Shown here: one piece after another, positions 13,069 through 23,061 of the stretch | How the letters are laid out: the number at the start of each line of letters is the position of its first letter | Numbering within the stretch: position 1 is the stretch's first letter | Source: Moniliophthora roreri | Taxonomy: Eukaryota > Basidiomycota > Agaricomycetes > Agaricales > Marasmiaceae | NCBI GenBank assembly: GCA_001466705.2 | Contig: LATX02000185.1 | Location: 558,001-622,000, forward strand | DNA length: 64,000 nucleotides | Direction: 5' to 3' | Program-made: the position numbers and the translations under genes | The notes under the pieces: generated by a model | What the model was told of the DNA's origin: nothing | The model's database searches: none | Seen by the model: only the letters and a program-made list of their open reading frames with translations

Positions 13069-13140
13069 CCTTTGGTTCCCATCATCCGAACTAGTTAGAC
13101 GCCACGATCAGGTCGAATGTGGTGTCTGATAAGATGGCTA
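13069..13140 (+). repeat. Left terminal inverted repeat of the MULE relic
   Basis: Starts CCTTTGGTTCCCATCAT and pairs with 22022..22094 on the opposite strand with about four mismatches and one indel. Three of the mismatches are CG versus TG or CA. Confidence 0.75.
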
Positions 13141-13392
13141 TCACCGGGAATTTGGACGCACCTCGCTGCACCCTTCTCCTGCACCTCTCAGCACCTTCAC
13201 TCTCCCTCAAGATTCCTAGCTTGCCCACGTCTCCCCTCCCTCCACAGCACGTGAAATGTCACGTGATGCGAATGCGACACGGCCAGACCGTTGGTTTGAG
13301 TCTGCGCCTGTGATGCCACTGAGACAATAGCCTTGTAGATAAAATCTCTGTGTACATATTTTATCATTTGCACTCATTCAGTTCATCCAAAC

Positions 13393-15581
13393 ATGGAAAA
13401 CACTCCCACCAATGACCTTCCAATTCTTATCTGCTCAAAATCAAAGTGTAAAAAGCCTGCCGTACCACCAAACAAGACTTGCAACACATGTAGGGAGCAA
13501 AATAGAAGGCACATGCAGGCACAGTGACAAAAGAAGAGGAAAAACCAGGAAGAACATCAATCCAGAGATGCACCATGTCCCCCAACTGCAATAGAACCTC
13601 GTGCCAAACCACAGACCCCTCCTCTTGACATGAACAACATAGAGGAACAGAATGAGAATGAGGTAGTAAGTAATCATCAATATATAGTGATGAGAATACT
13701 AATTTAATCTATTTGGAGTCTGATAATGTGTACATGAGTCCAGAGAATTTATACAAGGCAGTACAACAAAAGTTCAAAGCAGATGGAGGGATATTTGAGG
13801 GGTCATATCATCTAGCCATTGATGAGCTTCTCTCAACACGTGAGCGTGTCCAAATGTCTGCTGAGGAGGTCTGGAAAGCAACAGGTTGGAGATTTACATG
13901 AGTAAATGTATTCTATACTCATGATACACATACCTGACATGAATTACAGCATGAAAGATCACCACCAGCTTAAGGCGGGCTGGAAAACACAATATTGGTG
14001 CTGTCAGGATAAGAACCGAAAGAAGAAGGCCAAACCGAGTCAGTGTCCAGACATCAAACACCATGACAATGTTGGCATGCATCGATTTGAGTGCGACAGC
14101 TGACTCACCATTTCTGCACATGTTGTTGACCAGAAAACCATCACGAATGCCATCAACCCTACTTTGATGTTACTATGCCAACAGAGGCCATTGAAATCAT
14201 TCGGGACCATGTTGAAGTCTGTATGCCACAGAAACTTGTTGCAAAGATCCAACAGCAATTCCCGAATGTCAGTTCTTCACAAATTTACACATCCTGGGCA
14301 CAGATGAGCAAGATACTGTGGAAGAGAGACAAGGACCAGCTCACCTCTGCCAATATACTTCTCAATGAATATGGGGATGATGTTGATCACTTTAAGGTGA
14401 CTCCACTACCTGATGTACAGATCATAGCCTTTGGCATGAAAAAAATTGCAAATACGTTGTCGGAGCATGTGGTAGAGGTCGCTCAGGATGCTACATGTAT
14501 GTCAGAAACTCCTGGCATTAATAGAGATGAACAGTTGATACACCTTTGTAACAGATAACATGAACTCCAAGCATCTGGAGTTGTACAGCATCTTGGGTGA
14601 ACATGACGGTGCTGGATACCCACTTGGATATTGCCTGTTGTCTACTGCATCTTCAATCACAATTGATAAGTGAAGGAAGTCACTGGAGGCTTGGGCTACT
14701 CACATTCGTGAGAAATACAACATAACTCCACGTTTTGGGCACGTCGACAAAGATCTTGTGGAAATCAAGGAGATTCAGAATGTTTGGCCAGGAATCAAAA
14801 TCCAAATCTGCTGGTAGCACCTATGACGAGCAGTACATGAAAGGCTAGCAAAGAATAAGCTTTCAACTACACTATATAATGCAATTGAGGCTCACTGACA
14901 GTTTCCATTCATCAATGCTGACTTCACCCCACCTGGTATGGCCAACAAGACAGAGTACGAAGGTAGCATACCTGAAGACATTGGGACAGGTGCTGACATT
15001 TCACCTCTGGTGTATCTTGACCCCAACTCGATCACGCTGTGCATTCCTCCTTCACAGCCTAGGAAATCACCTCAAATGATTGCAAAAACTGAAGTAGCAC
15101 TGAGGAATACTGTGCCACTGGCACTACCACTGCCCTTGACACAATCAGCATCTACTACCGAAGGGAAGCAAGAGAGACACACCTTCTGTCCTTTAGAACT
15201 TCAGAAAGGGATTGTAAATATGATGGAAAACCATCTGTGTGCACATCCACTCATTCCTGGGTACTCCACACCAAGCAAAGATGGTATTCATGCCTGGGCA
15301 GTCAAGCAGATGTATCAGTATTGCAAGGAACATGATTTGTGTGAGGCTTGGGCCTATCTTTGGGGTAACTGGTATTGAGATAGGAGATGGGAGTTCTGGG
15401 CACAATTTCTGTGTGAGAGGGAGATACCATGATTAAAGACGACAATGCTTTGTGAAAGCCAGTGAGTGAACAACTATTATAGGAATTGGACTATCACTTA
15501 CTGAAGATATAGCTGGCGACGGATCAAGCATGATTATCTCCATCATTTTCACCAGCCTCGTGTTGACCTCTTGATATGGAT
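13393..15581 (+). pseudogene. MULE-type transposase, 5' part (broken)
   Basis: Starts at ATG 13393 (MENTPTNDLPILICSK) with a Cys-containing N-terminus, CSKSKCKKPAVPPNKTC. A TGA breaks the frame soon after (about 13526). Coherent blocks continue: KAVQQKFKADGGIFEGSYH, HRFECDS, MPQKLVAKIQQQFPNVSS, FGMKKIANTLSEHVVEVAQDAT, then GHVDKDLVEIKEIQNVWP and ICWW. The last set matches the DDE catalytic region of fungal MULE transposases (VAQD and VDKD supply candidate aspartates). Several in-frame stops and frame shifts are present (TGA near 14101, TGA near 14672, TAG near 14816). The coding sense ends in LLIWI, where the LTR element interrupts it, and resumes at 20911. Confidence 0.75.
15577..15581 (+). 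repeat. Target site duplication TGGAT, left copy
   Basis: TGGAT lies directly before the LTR TGTTAC end and recurs at 20911..20915 directly after the other LTR. This is a perfect 5-bp duplication, typical of Ty3/gypsy or Ty1/copia integration. Confidence 0.9.
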
Positions 15582-15964
15582 TGTTACGTCACTTGCACAG
15601 CAACGTCAACACTCAACCCTACTAGCAAAGTAAGGCCAAGTCAAGGTTCAAGTTTGAGTTTGCTCAGAGGCTTCTGAGGTTCAGAGATCCCACTGTTCAT
15701 TACTGGACACAAGTTATGATTAACCAGGTCAAGCTGAAGAGCTTAGACCCAGTATCGCAGTCCTTAAATAGATACAATGTAGTTACTAGTTTGTATCTAC
15801 TAGAACACTATCGAACTTGGTAGAATGTTTAGATAATCCTACATTGGAACCATTTTACAGTCATAAGAGTCAGGAGAAAGGTCATAGGACAAGAAAGAGA
15901 AAACACAGTCACATGATAATACAAGTCTGTTAGTTCGACAAGGAAAAAAGATGTGTTTGTAACA
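15582..15964 (-). repeat. LTR (3' LTR in element orientation)
   Basis: 383 bases with TGTTAC...GTAACA inverted ends. About 95% identical to 20527..20910, with roughly 19 substitutions and one indel by eye. Confidence 0.9.
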
Positions 15965-15975
15965 CTACTCCCTCT

Positions 15976-16711
15976 TTATGTAGCAGATCCCATTCTGACT
16001 ACTGTTACCGTTTGTCTGTCAGAGAGAGTGATCTTCCAGGGTTCGCCTTCTGGCAGTCCTACAAAGACTGGTACGAGTTCGTTGGGATCTTCCACTACTC
16101 CACCTCCAGCTACTTTATTGTTCTCTGTCTCCATAGAGATCGTCGTCGTAATCACCCCCGTAGAGATCATAGTCAATAGTGCGTGCACCCCTGGGATAGT
16201 TCGTTCAAGGAAGTCTAATCGGCCTTCATCAGAGACTACAATGCCAAGGAATATGTCCAGGTGCAAATAATCCGCACTCCTTGCAACAGTAGCTCGGACA
16301 GTTTCGGGCACGGTGGTTCGCCATCCTGCACACAGGGCACAGAGAAATTTGTGGATCTCCTCGATTGAGGCTCTCTGCTCGACCTCTTCCACAGTTTCTG
16401 ATGCGTTCTTGTCGTCCCATACTGAAACTGACATGGTTGAGGTAGTTATATGGAGATGGGGGGTTGCTAAATTCTCTTGTGTCGACCTGAAGTCCTGGGT
16501 TTGCTCGGACTGCATCGTGGATACTGACGAAGGCAGGGTTGAGCCTTCTGCTTGCCAAGAAAGGTACTGAGGCAGGGGCGTCAGGCTTGTCGTCGATGTT
16601 GAAGGGGTCAAACTTGGGGGGTGTTAGTGTAGGTTTGGGGACTGGTTTGGGGGCTGGAGAGGGAGATGCTGAGGCGACACCAATGGACTGGGCATAGAGG
16701 GGGGTACACAT
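15976..16711 (-). other. Unrecognised coding segment inside the LTR element
   Basis: Two long minus frames overlap here (16229-16711 and 15976-16611). One encodes [23 protein letters not shown], then a Pro-rich stretch and a Cys/His cluster LCPVCRMANHRARNCP followed by YCCKECG and GHIPWHC, which resembles a zinc-knuckle pair. A frame shift would continue it into LDIFLGIVVSDEGRLDFLERT and GEPWKITLSDRQTVTVV. None of this is RT, RNase H or integrase. It follows the broken RT start directly. It may be a fragment of another element's gag or a captured host segment; I cannot name it. Confidence 0.45.
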
Positions 16712-17168
16712 TTTTCACGGTGCCATGATTCAATCTTCGGTAGTCTTGCATTGGTCTCAGCTTCCCTTGTTCCTTTTTTCCCATGAAGAAGAAGGGAGAA
16801 GCCATTGGAGATTTTGATTTCCTGATATATCCTTTTCAGAGATTGTCCTTTAGGAACTGATCTAGTTCGCTTTGCTCCAATGCCGTAAGAGAGTACACCT
16901 TGCAGTCCTGGGGGGTGAATTCCAGTTTAAGCTCGATTGCATGGTCATATGATCGTGATATCGGAAACTGTTCTGCCGCTCTGTCTTCAAACTGAGCATG
17001 ATATTCAGAAAGATAGGCGGGGATCATGTCTTGGGTTTCTTTATTCTGCTGTTTAGCGCCATGTTCTAGCCATTGCGAAGTGGATAGCTTAGCTCTGATA
17101 TCTATCCTCCTGATGAGTTCTTCGGGCAGTTTGAAATCCAGAATTCCACATACTCGAGGGATTTTTAC

Positions 17169-18705
17169 ATACTGTCGAGGTGGGAAGACAGTGTGTCCAG
17201 TGACCCAATTCACGTCGGGGTTGTACTTTCGTAACCAGAGGAGTCCCAAAATAACTTCTTCCTTTCCTAACCCAGAGATCAGGAAGGTGTCAGTCATTTC
17301 CTTGTTTCCTATGACATATGTTGCCATTACTGAATATGTAATCCATGCCGTTTTGTTGGGGGTTCCGTCAATGTTGAAAACTTTGATTTTGTGTGGTAGT
17401 TTTGTCTGTTCAAGTCCCATCTTTGTGGCCTTTTCCGAGCTCATGAAGAGCCTTCCTGCTCTGGAGTCTAGGAGCGCATTTGTTCCGACTTTTTCTATCT
17501 CTTTGTTGTAAGACAGCAGGATATGCATAGAATTTTGACTCTGCTTAGCTAATACAATGTTCGAGATAGTAATTGTGGGTAGTGGGGAGAGCATCAGCCT
17601 CTTCCGCCATTTTAAAAACCCTCTGCTTCCATAATGTCCAGAAGCTCTGTTTGCTGCTGTGTCTCCTGCTCTCACACTATGGCCTGTATCTTCATGTACG
17701 CTTCTCGTGCGCTGAGCTTCTTCTTTTCTTCTGGCTTCTTTTCTCCTTGTTTCGTTGGGCAGTCCTTGGCCATATGTCCTAATTTGGCACAATGGAAACA
17801 TCATCCTTCTGACATGTACTTCCTTCGTTCTTCATCGTTCAATTGCGTCCCCATTCGATTAATAGAGACCTTCTTTTTCTTGTCATCGGCAATCTGAAAC
17901 CTCTTTGGTTTTTGAATGGCTTTGTAATATTTGTATTGTTCATCATATCAGATAGCAGCTTCGTACCATCCTTCAAGATTGGTAGGCCTTCCTTGTGGTT
18001 GGTTCAAAATTTTTCCAGCTAATGAGTTCGGCAGGCCTTTCCGGAAGATGTGAATGAGCGCCTGGTCATCATATCCCGATTCATCGGCCATGACTCAAAA
18101 GTCATTTACATAATTGTCGGCCCTGTCCGTCATCTTTGCATCTTCAATTCGAATCTGTGCTTTGGCTTGGATATCTGCGGGTAGATAGTGCTTTTTGAAC
18201 TCATCTTTGAGTTTGCTAAATGCCAATTCTGGGTCTTTGCTTTCGCGGTTAAAGATCTTCTCCGTCCAATTCCTTTTCCAGAATTGGGTTCCAGTTCCTC
18301 AGAGATACGATAACATAAAGAGGCACTTTTTCTCATCTGTGTCGTAATCAGTGGGGTGCATGCAGAGATAGATTTTGACTTCCATAAGGAATCTTTTCAT
18401 ATCCTTCCTATCCCCTTCAAAAGGGTCCGGAGCCGCTACTTTGGATCTCTTTTCCTTCTTCTTCTCCATTTCTTCCAGGACCACAGTCGAGATCTCTATC
18501 ATCATCTGAGTCTGGGTCTTCTCTTCCTTTGGTCCTTGTTTTGGGGTTGAGCTGCCACCTTCAGACATTGTTTCCTCTTTGTAAGCGCTGAAGAATGATG
18601 AGGTGATCGAGTTGTCTGGTAAACTCTCTGTCTTCTCTTCAGAGCCTTCTGAGCTCGTGTTCGCAGACGAGTCTTCTTCGGTGGATTCTGGGGTCGAGTT
18701 GTTCC
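17169..18705. repeat. First copy of a 1,537-bp block (probable assembly duplication)
   Basis: Begins ATACTGTCGAGGTGGG and ends GTCGAGTTGTTCC. Identical, as far as I can read, to 18707..20243 at a constant offset of 1,538. The same peptides appear in both copies in every frame compared. Confidence 0.9.
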
Positions 18706-18706
18706 N
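18706..18706. other. Single N, assembly join
   Basis: One ambiguous base lies exactly between the two identical blocks. This is typical of two contig ends that overlap but were joined with a gap instead of merged. Confidence 0.9.
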
Positions 18707-20243
18707 ATACTGTCGAGGTGGGAAGACAGTGTGTCCAGTGACCCAATTCACGTCGGGGTTGTACTTTCGTAACCAGAGGAGTCCCAAAATAACTTCTTCC
18801 TTTCCTAACCCAGAGATCAGGAAGGTGTCAGTCATTTCCTTGTTTCCTATGACATATGTTGCCATTACTGAATATGTAATCCATGCCGTTTTGTTGGGGG
18901 TTCCGTCAATGTTGAAAACTTTGATTTTGTGTGGTAGTTTTGTCTGTTCAAGTCCCATCTTTGTGGCCTTTTCCGAGCTCATGAAGAGCCTTCCTGCTCT
19001 GGAGTCTAGGAGCGCATTTGTTCCGACTTTTTCTATCTCTTTGTTGTAAGACAGCAGGATATGCATAGAATTTTGACTCTGCTTAGCTAATACAATGTTC
19101 GAGATAGTAATTGTGGGTAGTGGGGAGAGCATCAGCCTCTTCCGCCATTTTAAAAACCCTCTGCTTCCATAATGTCCAGAAGCTCTGTTTGCTGCTGTGT
19201 CTCCTGCTCTCACACTATGGCCTGTATCTTCATGTACGCTTCTCGTGCGCTGAGCTTCTTCTTTTCTTCTGGCTTCTTTTCTCCTTGTTTCGTTGGGCAG
19301 TCCTTGGCCATATGTCCTAATTTGGCACAATGGAAACATCATCCTTCTGACATGTACTTCCTTCGTTCTTCATCGTTCAATTGCGTCCCCATTCGATTAA
19401 TAGAGACCTTCTTTTTCTTGTCATCGGCAATCTGAAACCTCTTTGGTTTTTGAATGGCTTTGTAATATTTGTATTGTTCATCATATCAGATAGCAGCTTC
19501 GTACCATCCTTCAAGATTGGTAGGCCTTCCTTGTGGTTGGTTCAAAATTTTTCCAGCTAATGAGTTCGGCAGGCCTTTCCGGAAGATGTGAATGAGCGCC
19601 TGGTCATCATATCCCGATTCATCGGCCATGACTCAAAAGTCATTTACATAATTGTCGGCCCTGTCCGTCATCTTTGCATCTTCAATTCGAATCTGTGCTT
19701 TGGCTTGGATATCTGCGGGTAGATAGTGCTTTTTGAACTCATCTTTGAGTTTGCTAAATGCCAATTCTGGGTCTTTGCTTTCGCGGTTAAAGATCTTCTC
19801 CGTCCAATTCCTTTTCCAGAATTGGGTTCCAGTTCCTCAGAGATACGATAACATAAAGAGGCACTTTTTCTCATCTGTGTCGTAATCAGTGGGGTGCATG
19901 CAGAGATAGATTTTGACTTCCATAAGGAATCTTTTCATATCCTTCCTATCCCCTTCAAAAGGGTCCGGAGCCGCTACTTTGGATCTCTTTTCCTTCTTCT
20001 TCTCCATTTCTTCCAGGACCACAGTCGAGATCTCTATCATCATCTGAGTCTGGGTCTTCTCTTCCTTTGGTCCTTGTTTTGGGGTTGAGCTGCCACCTTC
20101 AGACATTGTTTCCTCTTTGTAAGCGCTGAAGAATGATGAGGTGATCGAGTTGTCTGGTAAACTCTCTGTCTTCTCTTCAGAGCCTTCTGAGCTCGTGTTC
20201 GCAGACGAGTCTTCTTCGGTGGATTCTGGGGTCGAGTTGTTCC
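18707..20243. repeat. Second copy of the 1,537-bp block
   Basis: Identical to 17169..18705. It continues naturally into 20244 onward (TAGTCTCTTTGACTG), whereas the first copy continues naturally from 17168. Confidence 0.9.
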
Positions 20244-20526
20244 TAGTCTCTTTGACTGCTGGTTCTTCAGTATCTGTCGTTTCTGCGGGCCCAAGCAAGT
20301 TGCTCAGTTCTCTGATCGCGGTCTGCCAGTGATGGTGGGTTATAATTGTACACAAAGTCGATGCGGGTTCTCCGGAATGCTGATCCCTAGTCTGGCTAGC
20401 TGTTCTGTCAACGAGATATCTTTGTCAATCCTTCGTTCTTCTTTCAAGGTCAGTGGTGACCTTGGCGGAGTCATGGTGAGTGATGCCTAGACCTTTAGTA
20501 GGTCGGCGTAGATCAGCTTGACCTTA

Positions 20527-20910
20527 TGTTACATCACTTGCACAGCAACGTCAACACTCAACCCTACTAGCAAAGTAAGGCCAAGTCAAGGTTCAAGTTC
20601 GAGTTCACTCAGAGGCTTCTGAGGTTCAGAGATCCCACTGTTCATTACTGGACACAAGTTATGATTAACCAGGTCAAGCTGAAGAGCTTAGACCCAGTAT
20701 TGCAGTCCTTAAATAGGTACAATGTAGTTACTAGTTTGTATCTACTAGAATGCTATCGAACTTGGTAGAATGTTTAGATAATCCTATATCAGAACCATTT
20801 TACAGTCATAAGAAGTCAGGAGAAAGGTCATAGGACAAGAAAGAGAAAGTGCGGTCACATGATAATACAAGTCCGTTAGTTTGACAAGGAAAAAAGATGT
20901 GTTCATAACA
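20527..20910 (-). repeat. LTR (5' LTR in element orientation)
   Basis: 384 bases, TGTTACATCAC...TTCATAACA. Pairs with 15582..15964. All base differences seen are transitions, mostly at CG/TG/CA positions. Confidence 0.9.
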
Positions 20911-21654
20911 TGGATCCTCGTGAAGAAGCTTGGTCCTACTTATGAGTGAAAGCTTGCACAGACTGTTGGAAATATAGGAAGATATCATGACATGGCTTCA
21001 TGGCACAAACCGTTCAAGGCCGAGTGGAAGAGGTGTGAAGCAGCTGACATACCTTGGCCAATAAACCCAAAGTATAAGCCAAACCCACGAAGATGGGTTT
21101 GTACCTGTCCAGCATTCTCAAAGAGTCGCTTTCTGCTATGCAAGCACTTAGTTCAATCAGTACATCCCGTCAGCCCCTTCTTTTTCCTGGAGGTTACACG
21201 AAATCGACACACACCATTCTAGTCACATCCAGATCTTCAGCCTCTCAATGACTCCATTGCACCCAATCCTATCCTTCCCATTGCTGAACTGGAGGCACTG
21301 CATATCAGAGATGACAATGATCCTATAGATGATGAAGGAAATGCATGAAATGATGATGCTGGTGAGGATGAGGAGGAGGTGATGATTCTGGAGATGTATG
21401 ATGGAAGACTTGATGGGTATGTGGCAATGTTGCAAGATTTTGCTGATGGCTTGGAGTACCAGCAACAGTCCCATGACTATAGAATGCTGGACATGGTGGA
21501 GAGGCGGGGTGCGCCACTCTTTCGACTCATCGAGGAGTGCAGAAGAAAGGAACAGCAGATGAACTTGACATGTGGCACAGTGCCGAGTACGTGGGATCCA
21601 TCAACTATTGGCACGATGTACTACCGTGGGCGACCACTCACACATAATAGCTAA
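20911..21654 (+). pseudogene. MULE-type transposase, 3' part with SWIM zinc finger
   Basis: The coding sense of the transposase resumes here after the LTR element (ILVKKLGP, then MASWHKPFKAEWKRCE, IPWPINPKYKPNPRRW). The SWIM finger is WVCTCPAFSKSRFLLCKH at about 21093-21157, with the CxC...CxH ligands. An acidic tail follows (DDAGEDEEEVMILE) and the frame ends NLTCGTVPSTW...GRPLTHNS at 21654. In-frame stops (TGA near 20944, TAG near 21220, TGA near 21346) confirm decay. The first five bases are the second TGGAT copy. Confidence 0.75.
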
Positions 21655-22021
21655 TACAGTGTAATAGTAACTATTTTCAATTTTATATACTGTCCAGAAC
21701 TTTATATGGGAGCACCGGCATTGTATTGAGACTTCAAAAGATTGCCCTCAACCCAGTATTCAGGTCAGTTTTCGGACCAGGGCATGTGGTCACATGCTGT
21801 GGAGGGTGGGGAGAGCAAGGGGCATTAAGATTTCTGAAGTCCCCCATAGACCATATGCTGGCGTCATATGACTCATCTCCAGCACCTGAACGTCAACTAT
21901 GTTCCCAAACACCTTTCTTACAGTTGTCATCGTCGTTCCTGCTGCCATCAAATGTCCTGTAGTCACTGCCCTAGGTATAAGGTACGTTCCTAAAACCTCA
22001 CTTTCCTCTTCAAAATTAACT
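21655..22021. other. 3' non-coding part of the MULE relic
   Basis: AT-rich sequence between the transposase end and the right inverted repeat. No gene was recognised. Confidence 0.45.
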
Positions 22022-22094
22022 TAGCCATCTTATCAGACACCACATTTGACCTGATCATGGCATCTAATTAGTTCGGATTGATGGGAACCAAAGG
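22022..22094 (-). repeat. Right terminal inverted repeat of the MULE relic
   Basis: Reverse complement of 13069..13140 with one extra T and about four substitutions. It ends GGGAACCAAAGG. Confidence 0.75.
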
Positions 22095-22620
22095 TGCTAA
22101 GGAGAGGTGGGGTTTACTGAGTTGAACTGACAGCTAGCTAAAAAAGCAAAAACCTACAAATTCGTCCATATGGCTTCACATTTCCATGAAAAAAGCGGTA
22201 GCTAATCAATGGGCTGAAACTTGGAGGAATTAGGACCCATTAGAGACAAGAGCAAGAACGACTGTGGGAGAATCTGAACACTAGCGCCCACTTCCATGTC
22301 AAGCTCATCTTTAAGGTTCTCAATGCAGAACAGTATACAGAAGCAGTGATTATCTCAAACTATCTCGCTATAACACAAGTATTTAGCACTCACAACCTCA
22401 CAACAGCTTGCCTTCAAAGTTGTCAGCACAGGATAGGAAGAGAAGCGAACCCAAAGGGTATGATCACCTCAAACTTTCTGCCTATCCAACTCGTCTTGAG
22501 CACATTCACAATAAGAAGTGAAGCCTGAGGCCTGAGATCTGACTCGGATCAGGGACTTCCACTTGCTGAAGTTTTGGCTGACATTGCCTCTGAGAACTTG
22601 ACAATATCCGTCCTTGTTTA
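22095..22620 (+). repeat. Right flank of the MULE, shared with 25.62-26.02 kb
   Basis: Diverged matches to 25620..26020 occur in the same order. Examples: GTGCTAAG/ATGCTAAG, GTTTACTGA, GGAATTAGGAC, CTCAATGCAGAA/CTCAACGCAGAA, CAAAGGGT.TGATCA.CTCAAACTTT.GCCTA and ACATTGCCTCTGA. No coding sense is apparent. It formed one locus with the AFR 5' region before the transposon arrived. Confidence 0.6.
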
Positions 22621-22692
22621 ATGACATAGGACTCGGAGAAGACCTCTTTGAGCAGAAGCTGAGCCCTAAGTGAGGCAAGTGAGGAAGAATGA

Positions 22693-23061
22693 TACAGCTA
22701 TTCAAGAAATTGTAGGCCAGATTCTTTCACGCAACCCTCAGGATTTTTGTTTATGTCCAAACAAAATGATGTCATTCTTCCCACAACCTCCACCCCAGCT
22801 AGTGCCCTTGCTGAAATTCCAGGTCAGTTGATTCTAGTGTCAGATGACTAGAACAGAGTGGCAGGGCAATAGCCCAAAAAGGACTGCTCATTTTCCAGTC
22901 AATGTTTGAGAATGCACTGACAAGTGCTGAGGACACCACTGATCTGACAGGTGGCTATGAGCACTAAGTGGAATTTTCGCACGTGGGGGTTGTTTGTACC
23001 TAAACAAAAATCCTGAGGGTTGTGTGAAAGAATCCGGCCTACAATTTCTTAAATAGCTGTA
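22693..23061. mobile_element. Small inverted-repeat element (MITE-like), possibly TA-flanked
   Basis: 70-base arms (22693..22762 and 22992..23061) are inverted copies with about five mismatches; homology stops at both outer ends. If the outermost TA is the target duplication, the element starts CAGCTATT and ends in its complement, the pattern of Tc1/mariner-type MITEs. The ~229-base interior shows no gene. Confidence 0.6.

Larger units (their letters stand above)
16740..20474 (-). pseudogene. Degraded gag-protease-RT polyprotein of the LTR element
   Basis: A likely gag start is MTPPRSPLTLKEERR at 20474, followed by a frame break near 20340. Then come the acidic gag segment, the FEGDRKDMKRFL capsid-like block and the CFHCAKLGHMAKDCP CCHC knuckle. 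The protease segment reads ALLDSRAGRLF where the family has a DSGA or DTGA active site, so the catalytic loop looks mutated. It continues WLRKYNPDVNW, then the RT entry with [22 protein letters not shown], and stops making sense just after TVKN. Several in-frame stops interrupt gag. Skipping one copy of the duplicated block makes protease run from 18707 to 17168 without a break. The polyprotein is not functional as read. Confidence 0.8.
15582..20910 (-). mobile_element. Ty3/gypsy-like LTR retrotransposon, non-autonomous
   Basis: Two ~383-bp LTRs in direct orientation bound the element, which starts TGTTAC, ends TAACA and is flanked by TGGAT. Coding sense is on the minus strand: gag, a CCHC knuckle, a retropepsin-like segment and the very start of reverse transcriptase. 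The remaining RT, RNase H and integrase are missing and replaced by an unrelated ~750-base segment. A 1,537-base block occurs twice inside, joined by one N, so the true length is probably near 3.8 kb rather than 5.3 kb. No TGG-starting tRNA primer site was seen next to the LTR at 20526. Confidence 0.88.
13069..22094 (+). mobile_element. Mutator-like (MULE/SWIM) DNA transposon relic, split by an LTR element
   Basis: Bounded by imperfect terminal inverted repeats of about 72 bases (13069..13140 and 22022..22094). Inside are the two halves of a MULE-type transposase with a SWIM zinc finger. Without the nested LTR element it would be about 3.7 kb. A clear 9-bp target duplication was not recognised at the ends, but the decayed duplicate at 25.26-26.02 kb joins the sequences left and right of these ends directly. 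That supports these boundaries. The coding part carries stops and frame breaks, so the copy is non-autonomous. Confidence 0.7.

Noticed and set aside
17169..20243. A genuine tandem gag duplication in the retrotransposon
   Set aside because: Exact identity, a single N at the junction and a continuous frame after removing one copy favour an assembly artefact.
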